NCBI GenBank assembly: GCA_003859965.1 | Contig: RQYR01000008.1 | Span: forward strand, 55,009-119,008 | Length of the DNA stretch: 64,000 bases | Reading direction: 5' to 3' | From: Comamonadaceae bacterium OH2545_COT-014 | Lineage (GTDB): Bacteria; Pseudomonadota; Gammaproteobacteria; Burkholderiales; Burkholderiaceae_C | Shown: one piece after another, positions 48,120-59,143 of the stretch | How positions within the stretch are numbered: the stretch's first letter is position 1 | How the letters are laid out: each line of letters begins with the position of its first letter | Notes under the pieces: generated by a model | Told to the model about the DNA's origin: nothing | What the model saw: only the letters and a program-made list of their open reading frames with translations | Database searches by the model: none | Translations under genes and position numbers: made by a program

Positions 48120-48992
48120 GGGGCGTGCCCGGCTGTTCATGCGCCAGTGGGCGCGGGCATGGCTGGCGCGGTTGATGAGGTTTTCCAGCGCCTCCGGCTG
48201 ACCGGCTTCAATGGCTTCCATCAACGCCGACAGCGCGGTCTGGAAATGCTGCATCTGCGCGCCAAGCTCTTCACGGTTGGACAGCAGCACATCACGCCAG
48301 ATCTGCGGATCGCTGGCCGCGATGCGGCTGAAGTCGCGAAAGCCAGGCCCGGCCAGTGAAAGAAAGTTGGCGCCGCTTTCCTGACTGGTGATACCGTTCA
48401 TCATGGCAAAGGCCAGCAGGTGCGGCAGGTGGCTCACGGCGGCAAAGGCCGCGTCATGCGCCTCTGCCGGCATTTGCACCACTTGGCAGCCCAGAGCCTG
48501 CCAGAGCGCAGTGGCTTGCTCCAGCCGTGCGGTTTGCGTGCGTTCGATGGGGGTGAGGATGACCTGCTTGCCATGGAACAGGTCGGCGTCGGCGTTTTCA
48601 ACGCCCGACACCTCGCGCCCGGCAATGGGATGACTGGGGACGAACACACCGACATCGTGCTTGAGAACGCGGCGCGCGGCGTCCACCACGTCGCGTTTGG
48701 TGGAACCCACGTCAAGCAGCAGCATGTCTGGGTTGACCAGATGGCGGATAGCTTTGAACGTGGATTCGGTGGCGGCCACGGGCACGGCCAGCATGACCAG
48801 ATCCGCGCCGGAGACGGCCAGCAGGGCCGAGGGCGCCTCCACGTCGATCACGCCCAGCTGCAGCGCGCGCGCGGTGGTGGAGGGCGACTTGCTGTAGCCC
48901 ACCACCCGGCGCACCAGCCCGGCGCGCTTCATCGCCAGCGCGAATGAACCGCCCATCAGGCCGCAGCCAATCAGTCCCAGTTGTTCAAACAT
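48117..48992 (-). CDS. tyrA: Prephenate dehydrogenase
   Basis: NAD(P)-dependent step of tyrosine synthesis, 291 residues. The nucleotide-binding GCGLMGGS is near residues 9-16. LDVGSTKRDVV, VPSHPIAGREVSGVENADADLF and SHLPHLLAFAMMN carry the catalytic histidines. The start ATG 48992 overlaps the pheA stop by eight bases. It is the last gene of the run; the aroA gene usual in this place is absent. Confidence 0.95.
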   Translation of the reverse strand: MFEQLGLIGCGLMGGSFALAMKRAGLVRRVVGYSKSPSTTARALQLGVIDVEAPSALLAVSGADLVMLAVPVAATESTFKAIRHLVNPDMLLLDVGSTKRDVVDAARRVLKHDVGVFVPSHPIAGREVSGVENADADLFHGKQVILTPIERTQTARLEQATALWQALGCQVVQMPAEAHDAAFAAVSHLPHLLAFAMMNGITSQESGANFLSLAGPGFRDFSRIAASDPQIWRDVLLSNREELGAQMQHFQTALSALMEAIEAGQPEALENLINRASHARAHWRMNSRARP

Positions 48993-50094
48993 CTTGCCCC
49001 AGCGGGTAGGCGCCAAGCACCTTGTAGAAAGACGACAGCGCCTCCAGCTCAGCCAGCGCCGCCGCCACATGGGGCTGCGCGGGGTGGCCCGCGATGTCGA
49101 TGTAGAAATAGTATTCCCACTGGCCCGACTTGGCAGGGCGGGATTCGAAGCGCGTCATCGATACGCCATGGTTTTTCAGCGGCGTCAGCAGGTCGTGCAC
49201 CGAGCCGGGCCGGTTGGGCACGCTGACCACGATGCTGGTGCAGTCGCGCCCGCTGGGCTGGGGCATGGGCAGGGTTTGCGGCAGGCAGATGACGGCAAAG
49301 CGCGTGCGGTTGGACGCTTCGTCCTGGATCGCGTGGGCCACGATGTGCAGGCCGAACTGCGCCGCCGCGCGTTCGCTGGCCAGCCCGGCCCAGGCCGGGT
49401 TGGTGGCCGCCAGGCGCGCGCCTTCGGCATTGCTGGAGACGGCGCGGCGCTCGGCCCGGGGCAGGTGCTCGTTGAGCCAGCCCTGGCACTGCATCAGCGC
49501 CTGCGGGTGGGCCATGACGGCCTCGATGCCGTCCAGCGAATTGACTTGCCGCAGCAGGTTGTGGCGCACCATCAGGCTGACTTCGCCCACCACGTGCACG
49601 GGCGAGTGCAGGAACAAATCGAACGAGCGGGCCACCACGCCTTCGGTGGAGTTTTCCATGCCCACCACGCCGAACTGCGCCGTGCCTGCGGCCGTGGCGT
49701 GGAACACCTCGTCGAAGCTGTTGCAGTAGATCAGGTTGGCGGCGCTGCCGAAGTATTCGATGGCCGCCTGCTCACAAAAGGTGCCTTGCGGCCCCAGCAC
49801 GGCCACGCGCTGCGGCACTTCCAGCGCCAGGCAGGCGGACATGATCTCGCGCCAGATGGCGGCCACGTGGTCGTTGAGCAGCGGGCCGGGGTTGCCGGCC
49901 TGCACCTTGGCGATGACCTGCGCCACGCGGTCGGGGCGGAAAAAGGGCGTGCCTTCCTGGCGCTTGAGCTCGCCCACCTGCTCGGCCACGCGGGCGCGCT
50001 GGTTGAGCAGCGTGAGCAGCTGGGCGTCCAGCGCGTCGATCTGCGTGCGCAGCGCGGCCAGCGCGTCGGACTGCACGGGCGTGGCCTGGGTCAT
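48985..50094 (-). CDS. pheA: Chorismate mutase-prephenate dehydratase
   Basis: Bifunctional phenylalanine enzyme of 369 residues. The AroQ chorismate mutase covers about 10-95 (LRTQIDALDAQLLTLLNQRA). Prephenate dehydratase covers about 97-275 (VAVLGPQGTFCEQAA, NSTEGVV). The ACT domain follows (about 287-365, with SRPAKSGQWEYYFYIDIAG). It begins four bases after the DUF2059 gene stop. serC, normally just upstream of pheA in this lineage's gene order, is missing. Confidence 0.96.
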   Translation of the reverse strand: MTQATPVQSDALAALRTQIDALDAQLLTLLNQRARVAEQVGELKRQEGTPFFRPDRVAQVIAKVQAGNPGPLLNDHVAAIWREIMSACLALEVPQRVAVLGPQGTFCEQAAIEYFGSAANLIYCNSFDEVFHATAAGTAQFGVVGMENSTEGVVARSFDLFLHSPVHVVGEVSLMVRHNLLRQVNSLDGIEAVMAHPQALMQCQGWLNEHLPRAERRAVSSNAEGARLAATNPAWAGLASERAAAQFGLHIVAHAIQDEASNRTRFAVICLPQTLPMPQPSGRDCTSIVVSVPNRPGSVHDLLTPLKNHGVSMTRFESRPAKSGQWEYYFYIDIAGHPAQPHVAAALAELEALSSFYKVLGAYPLGQDV

Positions 50095-50097
50095 GGC

Positions 50098-50679
50098 TTA
50101 CTTCTTGCCGCCAGACTTGGCCGCGGGCGCCGGCGCGCCCACGATCTTGGCAGCGGCGGCGTCAAAGCTCTTGACGTGGCCTTCCACCGCCGTGCGCGTA
50201 GCTTCGACCACCTTGGTGGCCCAGGCGTTGGCGGCCTCGCCACCCACGCTTTGAAACTTGGCGCTGGCAGGCGACTCGAGGTAGGCGATCACGGTTTTCA
50301 GCTCATCTTCCGTGAGCTTTTCGGTGTAGACGGCCACCAGCGCGGCTTCGGCCGTTTTGTTGGCTTGCGCTTCAATGGTTTTGCGCGTGTTGTCGATGAG
50401 CTTTTTCAGCTCGGCATCAAGCTTGTCGCGCACATCCTTCTGCTTGGCAGGGGGCACGGTTTCGTCCAGACGCTGCGACCAGGCGGCAATCACCGGCTGG
50501 GCCACGCTGGCCACGAGCTGCTCGGTAAGCTGCGCCGCATCGCTCTTTTGCTGGATCTGGGCCAGCTTGGTGGCCAAGGCTTTCTTGCCTTCATCGTTTT
50601 GGGCGTTCGCGCTCAAGGGAAGGGCGCAAGCAGCTACCAAAAAAATAGCAGCCGAGGTTTTGTTCAGCAGTTGCTTCAA
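50098..50679 (-). CDS. DUF2059 secreted or periplasmic protein
   Basis: A 193-residue protein of unknown function. A signal peptide (about 1-26, ending SANA) is followed by a helical DUF2059 domain (about 95-150, KTIEAQANKTAEAALVAVYTEKLTEDELK) and an alanine/lysine tail. The start is TTG 50679, with GGAG contained in the last codons of gyrA. The signal peptide coding region includes an ATAGC-like string. It lies between gyrA and pheA, four bases from each. Confidence 0.85.
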   Translation of the reverse strand: MKQLLNKTSAAIFLVAACALPLSANAQNDEGKKALATKLAQIQQKSDAAQLTEQLVASVAQPVIAAWSQRLDETVPPAKQKDVRDKLDAELKKLIDNTRKTIEAQANKTAEAALVAVYTEKLTEDELKTVIAYLESPASAKFQSVGGEAANAWATKVVEATRTAVEGHVKSFDAAAAKIVGAPAPAAKSGGKK

Positions 50680-50682
50680 GGT

Positions 50683-53355
<2,673 letters not shown>

Positions 53356-53406
53356 ACGTATATATATAGATCGCGTGGGCCATAAAGGCCGCGTTGGTCG
53401 GTCTGA

Positions 53407-53579
53407 AAGCCTGTTCACGGGGTCTCGGCCGGCGGCATGACCTGCAAAATGCACTGGAGCCGCCTGCCAAGCCTTGCCAGTGCACACAGGGCACGGGCCT
53501 ACGGCTTACGGTGGCTAGCGCGTGGCACATTGCGACCTCACCGCTTTTCAGCTCGCGCCGAGATCTTGTGAACAAACTC
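53407..53579 (-). mobile_element. MITE-like element, copy D (173 bp, divergent)
   Basis: Begins AAGCCTGTTC and ends GATCTTGTGAACAAACTC, flanked on both sides by TGA (53404-53406 and 53580-53582), a perfect TNA duplication. The interior resembles copy C only near its right end (CCGCTTNNNNNCTCGCGCCGAGA). It separates gyrA from ompA by occupying most of their shared upstream region. Confidence 0.65.
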
Positions 53580-53766
53580 TGAGCGAAAGCGCGCAATTTT
53601 AGGCCCAACGCCACCGCCACCCATCTGTCGCAACTAAGCAACAAACCAGCCGGGAATCAGCGCTTGTCTGACGGATGCACGTGGTGAAGCGGGCAGAATG
53701 CACAAAGACGTGTGGCACAATCAAAGCAACGTTTTGGTGGTGGTCACTTGAAGCGTCCGATTTTTT

Positions 53767-53788
53767 CGCAGCCCGGCTGCGGCTTTTT
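53767..53788 (+). promoter_or_regulatory. Terminator-like hairpin in the ompA leader
   Basis: CGCAGC, CCG, GCTGCG, then GCTTTTTT, ending about 17 bases before the ompA start and just before its GAGGAG ribosome site. It resembles the argG and rpsF leader hairpins. It may act as attenuator or protect the 5' end of the mRNA. Confidence 0.55.
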
Positions 53789-53804
53789 TCCCATGAGGAG
53801 AATC

Positions 53805-54467
53805 ATGAAGAAACTGAACAAAGTAGCGATCATGTTCGCTGTCGCAACCGTGGCTGGCTCTGCTTTTGCTAGTGGTTCCACCATCAATTCCGACAACTGG
53901 CGTAACGGTCACGGCAACCTGATCTGGAAGAATGGCACCAACGAACTGTGCTGGCGCGATGCTTACTGGACGCCCGCCACGGCTGCTCCTGGCTGCGATG
54001 GCGCCCTGGAAGCCCCCAAAGCTGCTGCGCCCGCCCCCGCCGCTGCGCCCGCTCCTGCCGCCCCCGCACCTGCTCCTGCACCCGCTCCCGTGGCTGCCGA
54101 GAAGGTGACCTACGCTGCTGACGCCTTCTTCGACTTCGACAAGTCTGTGCTGAAGCCGGAAGGCCGCGCAAAACTGGATGACTTGGCCAGCAAGGTTCAA
54201 GGCATCAACCTGGAAGTGATCATTGCTGTCGGCCACACCGACTCCGTGGGCTCTGACGCTTACAACCAGCGCCTGTCGGTTCGCCGCGCTGAAGCCGTGA
54301 AGGCTTACCTCGTGTCCAAGGGCATCGAGAAAAACCGCGTCTACACCGAAGGCAAGGGCGAGAAACAGCCTGTGGCCAGCAACAAGACTGCTGAAGGTCG
54401 TGCGAAGAACCGCCGCGTGGAGATCGAAGTGGTTGGTACGCGCAACGCTGCAGCCAAGGCCAAGTAA
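53805..54467 (+). CDS. ompA: OmpA-family outer-membrane/peptidoglycan-linking protein
   Basis: A 220-residue protein with a signal peptide (about 1-23, SAFA). A short region with two cysteines follows (NGTNELCWRDAYWTPATAAPGCDG). Next is an Ala/Pro linker, then an OmpA-like domain (about 105-215) with FFDFDKSVLKPEGRAKLDDL and GHTDSVGSDAYNQRLSVRRA. No beta-barrel is present, so it is the short OmpA of Burkholderiales. Start ATG 53805, with GAGGAG four bases upstream. A strong terminator follows. Confidence 0.93.
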   Translation: MKKLNKVAIMFAVATVAGSAFASGSTINSDNWRNGHGNLIWKNGTNELCWRDAYWTPATAAPGCDGALEAPKAAAPAPAAAPAPAAPAPAPAPAPVAAEKVTYAADAFFDFDKSVLKPEGRAKLDDLASKVQGINLEVIIAVGHTDSVGSDAYNQRLSVRRAEAVKAYLVSKGIEKNRVYTEGKGEKQPVASNKTAEGRAKNRRVEIEVVGTRNAAAKAK

Positions 54468-54499
54468 TTTGGTCTAGACGGATTTGACCGTCAAAAAAC

Positions 54500-54534
54500 A
54501 AACCCTGAGAGCTGCCCGCTCTCGGGGTTTTTTT
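54500..54534 (+). terminator. Intrinsic terminator of ompA
   Basis: A 12-bp stem AAACCCTGAGAG/CTCTCGGGGTTT with one G-U pair, followed by seven T, about 33 bases after the stop codon. Confidence 0.9.
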
Positions 54535-54573
54535 GTGCTTTCTCGCCCAACAACCGTGGCCGCCACATCTTTC

Positions 54574-55083
54574 ATGCTGGCATCCGGGGCATGGGCAGCG
54601 AACACGCTTGTCGTCACACTACCGGCCGAGTTAACGTCGACCATCCCAGCGGGCGCGCCAGCCGCCGCCTCGTCCACGATGGCTATCGCTCCGCCCCCCC
54701 GAACCAGTGCCCCCCTCACCGTGTGGGTGCTACTTTCCCCCCGCATGCCCTATGCGTTACAGGAATGGCCGCGCCTGGCCCGCGTGGCCCAGAGTGCCGG
54801 CTTTGCCGTCCGCGCCTGGCGTGATCCAAGGGTGCCGCAAGCCGAATGGCTGGCCGCGGTGCAGGCCTCAGGCCATGACGATTTGCGCCAAACGCCTGTC
54901 ATGCATGAACGCTACGCCCTGGCTCTTGGCTTGCTCAACCACGCCCCTTCCAGCGTTGTTCTGCGTTGCGGCCAAGCGCACCCCTGGCCCATTCTGGGCG
55001 TGATGCCTGATGCGCCTTGGCGGCAACTGCTGCTGGCGCGCGCTGCGGCACTCAAGGAACTCGCTTGTCCACCTACCGACTGA
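54574..55083 (+). CDS. Unknown protein upstream of a secreted propeller-like protein
   Basis: About 169 residues from ATG 54574; ATG 54679 is also possible. An open frame reaching back to 54484 runs through the ompA terminator and is not credible. The N-terminus is a weak Ala/Thr/Pro segment. The better-formed part begins SPRMPYALQEWPRLARVAQSAGFAVRAWRD and ends VLRCGQAHPWPILGVMPDAPWRQLLLARAAALKE. The alternation of strands and helices suggests a thioredoxin-like or periplasmic fold. I do not recognise the family. It overlaps the next gene by about 19 bases, so the two probably act together. Confidence 0.55.
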   Translation: MLASGAWAANTLVVTLPAELTSTIPAGAPAAASSTMAIAPPPRTSAPLTVWVLLSPRMPYALQEWPRLARVAQSAGFAVRAWRDPRVPQAEWLAAVQASGHDDLRQTPVMHERYALALGLLNHAPSSVVLRCGQAHPWPILGVMPDAPWRQLLLARAAALKELACPPTD

Positions 55084-56273
55084 TCCCTTTGCTGGCCACG
55101 CTGCCCATGCTGCTTGGCGGGTCTTTCGCTTCCGCCTCGGAAGACGCCGAATGCATCGCGCCACTGCGTTACCTGCCGCTGGATGCCCAACAGGTTGGCG
55201 CTGACGCCCACGGTGTGGCCGCCCTGGGCACCTACGAACGCATCAGCCCCGATGGCCGTTTCATCCTGCGTTCGTACTCAGGCGCCCACGTCGGCGCCGT
55301 GAGCCTGATGGAGCTGCCGGCCGATGGCGCGGCCATCCGCGTGTATCGCACGCCTTTTGCCAATGAAGCCTTTCCGGTGCAAGGTTCGTGGCGCTACCTG
55401 GTCAACGTCAACGGTGATCACTACCGTCTGAAAGACGTACTCACGCAGCAGCACCAAGCGCGACCTCTGTTTTCCGGCGGCATGACCGGGTTTTACGCCG
55501 CCGCGGCTGAAATGACGGCACCGCCCCATGCACCGCCCGGCGCCATCCACATCCGCTCCCTGAGCTGGCCGCAAGGCACCCATGCCGACCAGCAAGGCAT
55601 TGGCCCGTTGCAAATCGCCACGCTCACCGTGCAAGACGACGGCCAACACGCCCGCGTCACCCAGACCCTGGGGCCGCAGTTCATCTGCGGTCAACGCACG
55701 GCCGAAGACGGCAACATTTACGCCTTGCCCATGATTTCGGTGGATGGCTCGGCTTTTTCCGCCATTCCGCAGGCGCCGCGCCAGGGCCAACCCAGCATGC
55801 GCGTGTATCGCCTGTCGGCCAACCCGCTCGCACGCTCGCAGCCCTGCACCCTCCAATCCGATCTGGGCTTTTCACCTGGCAAGGCGGTGTTCGGCTACCC
55901 GTCTGCTGACGCCAGCCCCGCGCGCCTGACCTACAGCGACGTTGGCGCGGTTTACGTGTTCGACCCCGCCATTGGCCCTTCAGGCCACGCCTTCCGGCTC
56001 GACCACGCCCGCGACCGCGTGCTCGCCAGCGCCTTTCCGGGCCTGACCCGCGACGGCCGCGTGATTTATGGCGCCACCTGGCGCGACTGCCCAGCCAAGG
56101 GCGCCTGCCGCGAGCAGGCGGGTTACGTGATTGCCGACCCTCACCAAAGCCAATCCTGGCGCGCCTATTGGGCGGCCCATGGGCGCGAGCCGCCACGCCG
56201 CTGCATCACCCACGGCGACGTGCGGCGCGAGCGCACGCGCTTTGCCCGCCAGCACGGGCTGGACACACCGTAA
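55065..56273 (+). CDS. Secreted protein, possibly beta-propeller, function unknown
   Basis: About 402 residues from a TTG start at 55065, with AAGGA six bases upstream; ATG 55107 is an alternative. The signal peptide runs to about residue 25 (FASA-SED). The body contains repeated strand motifs (YERISPDGRFILRSYSG; SWRYLVNVNGDHY; FPGLTRDGRVIYGATW) like those of WD40/TolB-like propellers. Paired cysteines are in the second half (CPAKGAC). It overlaps the previous unknown gene. The pair is separated from ompA by a terminator and from gspL by about 100 bases. Confidence 0.65.
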   Translation: MSTYRLIPLLATLPMLLGGSFASASEDAECIAPLRYLPLDAQQVGADAHGVAALGTYERISPDGRFILRSYSGAHVGAVSLMELPADGAAIRVYRTPFANEAFPVQGSWRYLVNVNGDHYRLKDVLTQQHQARPLFSGGMTGFYAAAAEMTAPPHAPPGAIHIRSLSWPQGTHADQQGIGPLQIATLTVQDDGQHARVTQTLGPQFICGQRTAEDGNIYALPMISVDGSAFSAIPQAPRQGQPSMRVYRLSANPLARSQPCTLQSDLGFSPGKAVFGYPSADASPARLTYSDVGAVYVFDPAIGPSGHAFRLDHARDRVLASAFPGLTRDGRVIYGATWRDCPAKGACREQAGYVIADPHQSQSWRAYWAAHGREPPRRCITHGDVRRERTRFARQHGLDTP

Positions 56274-56365
56274 CACGCCCACGACCCAGGTCTGCGCGGC
56301 GTCATGCGCGCCACCCGGCACGCTGGCAGCGGCCGCACACCGCCAAAGGCAGGCTGAGCAGAACC

Positions 56366-56371
56366 TAGAAT
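56366..56371 (+). promoter_or_regulatory. -10 box of gspL, probably leaderless
   Basis: TAGAAT ends nine bases before ATG 56381 with no ribosome site between, the same pattern as radA. This marks the start of the gspL-M-N-D-E transcript. Confidence 0.5.
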
Positions 56372-56380
56372 GCTCCGCCC

Positions 56381-57607
56381 ATGAGCCTGCTCCTTCTCAT
56401 GCTGCCGCCTGGCCCGCCCGGCCACTACGGTCATGCCATCTCGCATGACGGGCAAACACTGGCCAGCCACGGCAGCGCCGCCGCCGCCCTGCTCCCGCCA
56501 GCCGGGCGCGGGGTAGAGGTGGTGGCCGTCGTGCCGGCCACGCAGCTTTCATGGCAGCGCGTGGCCTTGCCCAAAGGCATCGGCCCCGGCTCCCCCCGCT
56601 TGCGCGCCACGCTGGCTGGCCTGCTGGAAGACAAACTGCTCGACGATGCCGACCAGTTGCACTTCGCCCTGGCCCCCGGCGCCAGCAGCGCCGGGGGGGA
56701 ATGCTGGGTAGCCGTCTGCAGCCGCCCGTGGCTGCAAGCCCACCTGCACGCGCTGGATGCGGCGCAGCGCCCTGTCAGCCGCATCGTTCCCGAGCTGGCC
56801 CCGCAAGAAGGCCCGCCGTACCTGGTCATCACGGGCAACGATGAACAGGCCCAGCTTCTGCTGGCCGGAGAAGCCATCCATGGCGGCGTGCAGGCCCTGC
56901 CCCTGGCCCCCGCCACGCTGGGCCTGCTGCCGCACGACGACACGGGCGCCCTGCCCGAAAGCGCCACCGTCCTGGCTGAGCCCGCCGCCGCCGCGCTGGC
57001 CGAACGCCTGCTGCAACGCCCCGTGGCCCTGCAAACCCCGCCCGAACGCGCCCTGGCCGCCAGCCGCCGCGCCTGGGATCTGGCCCAGCTCGACCTGGCC
57101 CGCTCCAGCCGCGCCCGCACGGCCAAGCGCCTGGGCACGCTGTGGCGCGACCTGCTGCACGCCCCCGCCTGGCGCCCCGCGCGCTGGGGGCTGGCGCTGC
57201 TGGCACTGGCCCATCTGGTGGGCCTGAACGTCTGGGCCTGGCAAGAGCGCGCCGATCTGCGCGCCCGCCGCGCCCAGGTTCAGTCTGTGCTGACCGACAC
57301 CTTCCCCCATGTGAAAGTGGTGGTCGATGCCCCGGTGCAAATGGCCCGCGAGGTGGCCTTGCTGCGCCAGGCCGCCGGGGCCCCTTCGGCGCGCGATCTG
57401 GAACCCATGCTGGCTGCCCTGGGGGCCACGGGCAGCCACGCCATCGCCCCCACCGCCATTGAATACGAAGCCGGCACCCTGCACGCCAAAGGCGTGGAAC
57501 TGGACGCCGGCGCGCTGACCGAGCTGGGCGCCCGCCTGCGCCCGCTGGGCTACCGCGCTGAAACGGCGGAAGGCGGCCTGCGCCTGCGCCTGGAGGACAC
57601 GCCATGA
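56381..57607 (+). CDS. gspL: Type II secretion protein GspL
   Basis: A 408-residue inner-membrane protein that binds the ATPase GspE. The cytoplasmic actin-like domain covers about 1-250 (VVPATQLSWQRVALPKG). One membrane helix lies near 268-286 (WGLALLALAHLVGLNVWAW). A ferredoxin-like periplasmic domain follows (about 300-405). The start is fixed by the -10 box 9 bases upstream. The stop overlaps the gspM start (ATGA). Confidence 0.9.
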   Translation: MSLLLLMLPPGPPGHYGHAISHDGQTLASHGSAAAALLPPAGRGVEVVAVVPATQLSWQRVALPKGIGPGSPRLRATLAGLLEDKLLDDADQLHFALAPGASSAGGECWVAVCSRPWLQAHLHALDAAQRPVSRIVPELAPQEGPPYLVITGNDEQAQLLLAGEAIHGGVQALPLAPATLGLLPHDDTGALPESATVLAEPAAAALAERLLQRPVALQTPPERALAASRRAWDLAQLDLARSSRARTAKRLGTLWRDLLHAPAWRPARWGLALLALAHLVGLNVWAWQERADLRARRAQVQSVLTDTFPHVKVVVDAPVQMAREVALLRQAAGAPSARDLEPMLAALGATGSHAIAPTAIEYEAGTLHAKGVELDAGALTELGARLRPLGYRAETAEGGLRLRLEDTP

Positions 57608-58149
57608 ACACCCCGCCCCCGCGCCGCCAGCCCGCCGCCGCCCTGGGCGTCACGATCAGCGCCCCCCTCAGCGCTGCCTGGGCGCGGCTGGACCGGCGCG
57701 AACGCCGCTTGACCGGGCTGGCCGCCGCCACCGTGGCCCTGGCCCTGCTGTGGTGGCTGGCCCTGGCCCCGGCCCTGGGCACGCTGCGCCAGGCCCGCAC
57801 CGAACGCCCGCAGCTTGAAGCACGCTGGCAGCACATGCAGACCCTGAAAGCCGAGGCTGATTCGCTCAAGGCCCTGCCCGGCATCCGCCGCAGCGAAGCA
57901 CAGCGCGCCCTGCAAGACTCGGTGGTCGCCGCCCTGGGCGCCAGCGCCCAGTTGTCCGTCACGGGCGACCGCGCCAACCTCGTCCTCAAAGGCGCTCCTG
58001 CGGGCGCGCTGGCGCAATGGCTGCAAGACGCCCGCGTGAACGCGCGCGCCTTGCCCGTGCAGGCCCGCCTGACACGCACGCCCGGCCATGCCCCCGGCGC
58101 CTCCGCCGCCTGGGACGGCACGCTGACCCTGGCCCTGCCCGCCTCATGA
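57604..58149 (+). CDS. gspM: Type II secretion protein GspM
   Basis: A 181-residue bitopic protein with a short cytoplasmic head, a membrane helix (about 38-56, GLAAATVALALLWWLALAPAL), a coiled stretch (about 60-95) and a small periplasmic ferredoxin-like domain. GspM caps and stabilises GspL. It overlaps gspL by four bases and gspN by four bases. Confidence 0.88.
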   Translation: MNTPPPRRQPAAALGVTISAPLSAAWARLDRRERRLTGLAAATVALALLWWLALAPALGTLRQARTERPQLEARWQHMQTLKAEADSLKALPGIRRSEAQRALQDSVVAALGASAQLSVTGDRANLVLKGAPAGALAQWLQDARVNARALPVQARLTRTPGHAPGASAAWDGTLTLALPAS

Positions 58150-58973
58150 ACGCCTTGCGCCGGGGGCGCCGCACACCTGCCCTGCCCGCCCACACCGGGC
58201 CGCGCCCGCCATGGCGCTGGGCCGCGCTGGGCGCGCTGCTGGGCCTGGCCATCGTGCTGGCGCTGCAAGCGCCTGCGCGCTGGCTGGCCGCCGCCGTGGC
58301 CGCTGCCAGCGGCCACAGGGTTCAGCTGCCCGAGGCCCAGGGCACGGTCTGGAACGGCTCGGCGCGCCTGCTGCTCAGCGGTGGCGCAGGCAGCCGCGGC
58401 CGCATGGCCCTGCCAGGGCGCGTGCAATGGCAGCTGCGCCCGCGCGGCCTGGGGCTGCACCTGCAATTGCGGGCCGACTGCTGCACGCCCCACGGGGCGC
58501 TGGCCGCCAGCGTGGCGCCGCGCTGGGGTGGCGCGCGCGTGACGCTGGGCGACGCCACGTCGGTCTGGCCCGCGGCCCTGCTCACCGGCTTGGGCACGCC
58601 GTGGAACACCGTGCAGCCCGAAGGCGACCTGGCCCTGCAAACCGAAGCTTTTTCCCTGCAATGGCTGGCAGGGCGCGCCACCGTGGACGGCCGCGCGCAA
58701 TTCACGGCGCGGCAAGTTGCCTCACGCCTGTCGCCGCTCAAGCCGCTCGGCTCCTACCATCTCACGCTGACCGGCGGCGCCACGCCCACACTGGCGCTGC
58801 ACTCGCTGGAAGGCAGCGCGTTGCGGCTGAGCGGCAGCGGCCAGTGGGTGGGCACGCGGCTGCGCTTCACCGGCGAGGCGCAGGCCGCCCCCGGCACCGA
58901 AGCGCAGCTGTTCAACCTGCTCAACATCCTGGGCCGCCGCCAGGGCGACCGCGCCCTGATCTCGCTGGGTTGA
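58146..58973 (+). CDS. gspN: Type II secretion protein GspN
   Basis: A 275-residue protein with one N-terminal membrane helix (about 25-43, WRWAALGALLGLAIVLALQ) and a periplasmic beta-rich domain (about 50-275, PEAQGTVWNGSARLLLSGG). This is the T2SSN family. GspN is optional in many systems and its role is poorly known. The start overlaps the gspM stop. A gap of 170 bases follows before gspD. Confidence 0.88.
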   Translation: MNALRRGRRTPALPAHTGPRPPWRWAALGALLGLAIVLALQAPARWLAAAVAAASGHRVQLPEAQGTVWNGSARLLLSGGAGSRGRMALPGRVQWQLRPRGLGLHLQLRADCCTPHGALAASVAPRWGGARVTLGDATSVWPAALLTGLGTPWNTVQPEGDLALQTEAFSLQWLAGRATVDGRAQFTARQVASRLSPLKPLGSYHLTLTGGATPTLALHSLEGSALRLSGSGQWVGTRLRFTGEAQAAPGTEAQLFNLLNILGRRQGDRALISLG

Positions 58974-59143
58974 TGGGGCAGCCAGCAAATACACCACCGT
59001 AAACGCATCCAGCGTATATAGTTGCAAGGCACGATGCTATGATTTTTAAAGCTACTTCCCCCTGGCCATCCGCGTCGCCTTCCGCCGCACGGTCACGGCT
59101 GGCCCCGCCCCAGCAACGCCCTTCACGTCCCTACAGCCACCGC

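Noticed and set aside
54484..54573. Extension of the unknown 54574 gene back to 54484
   Set aside because: It would start with TTG and run through the strong ompA terminator. The encoded residues are not signal-peptide-like.
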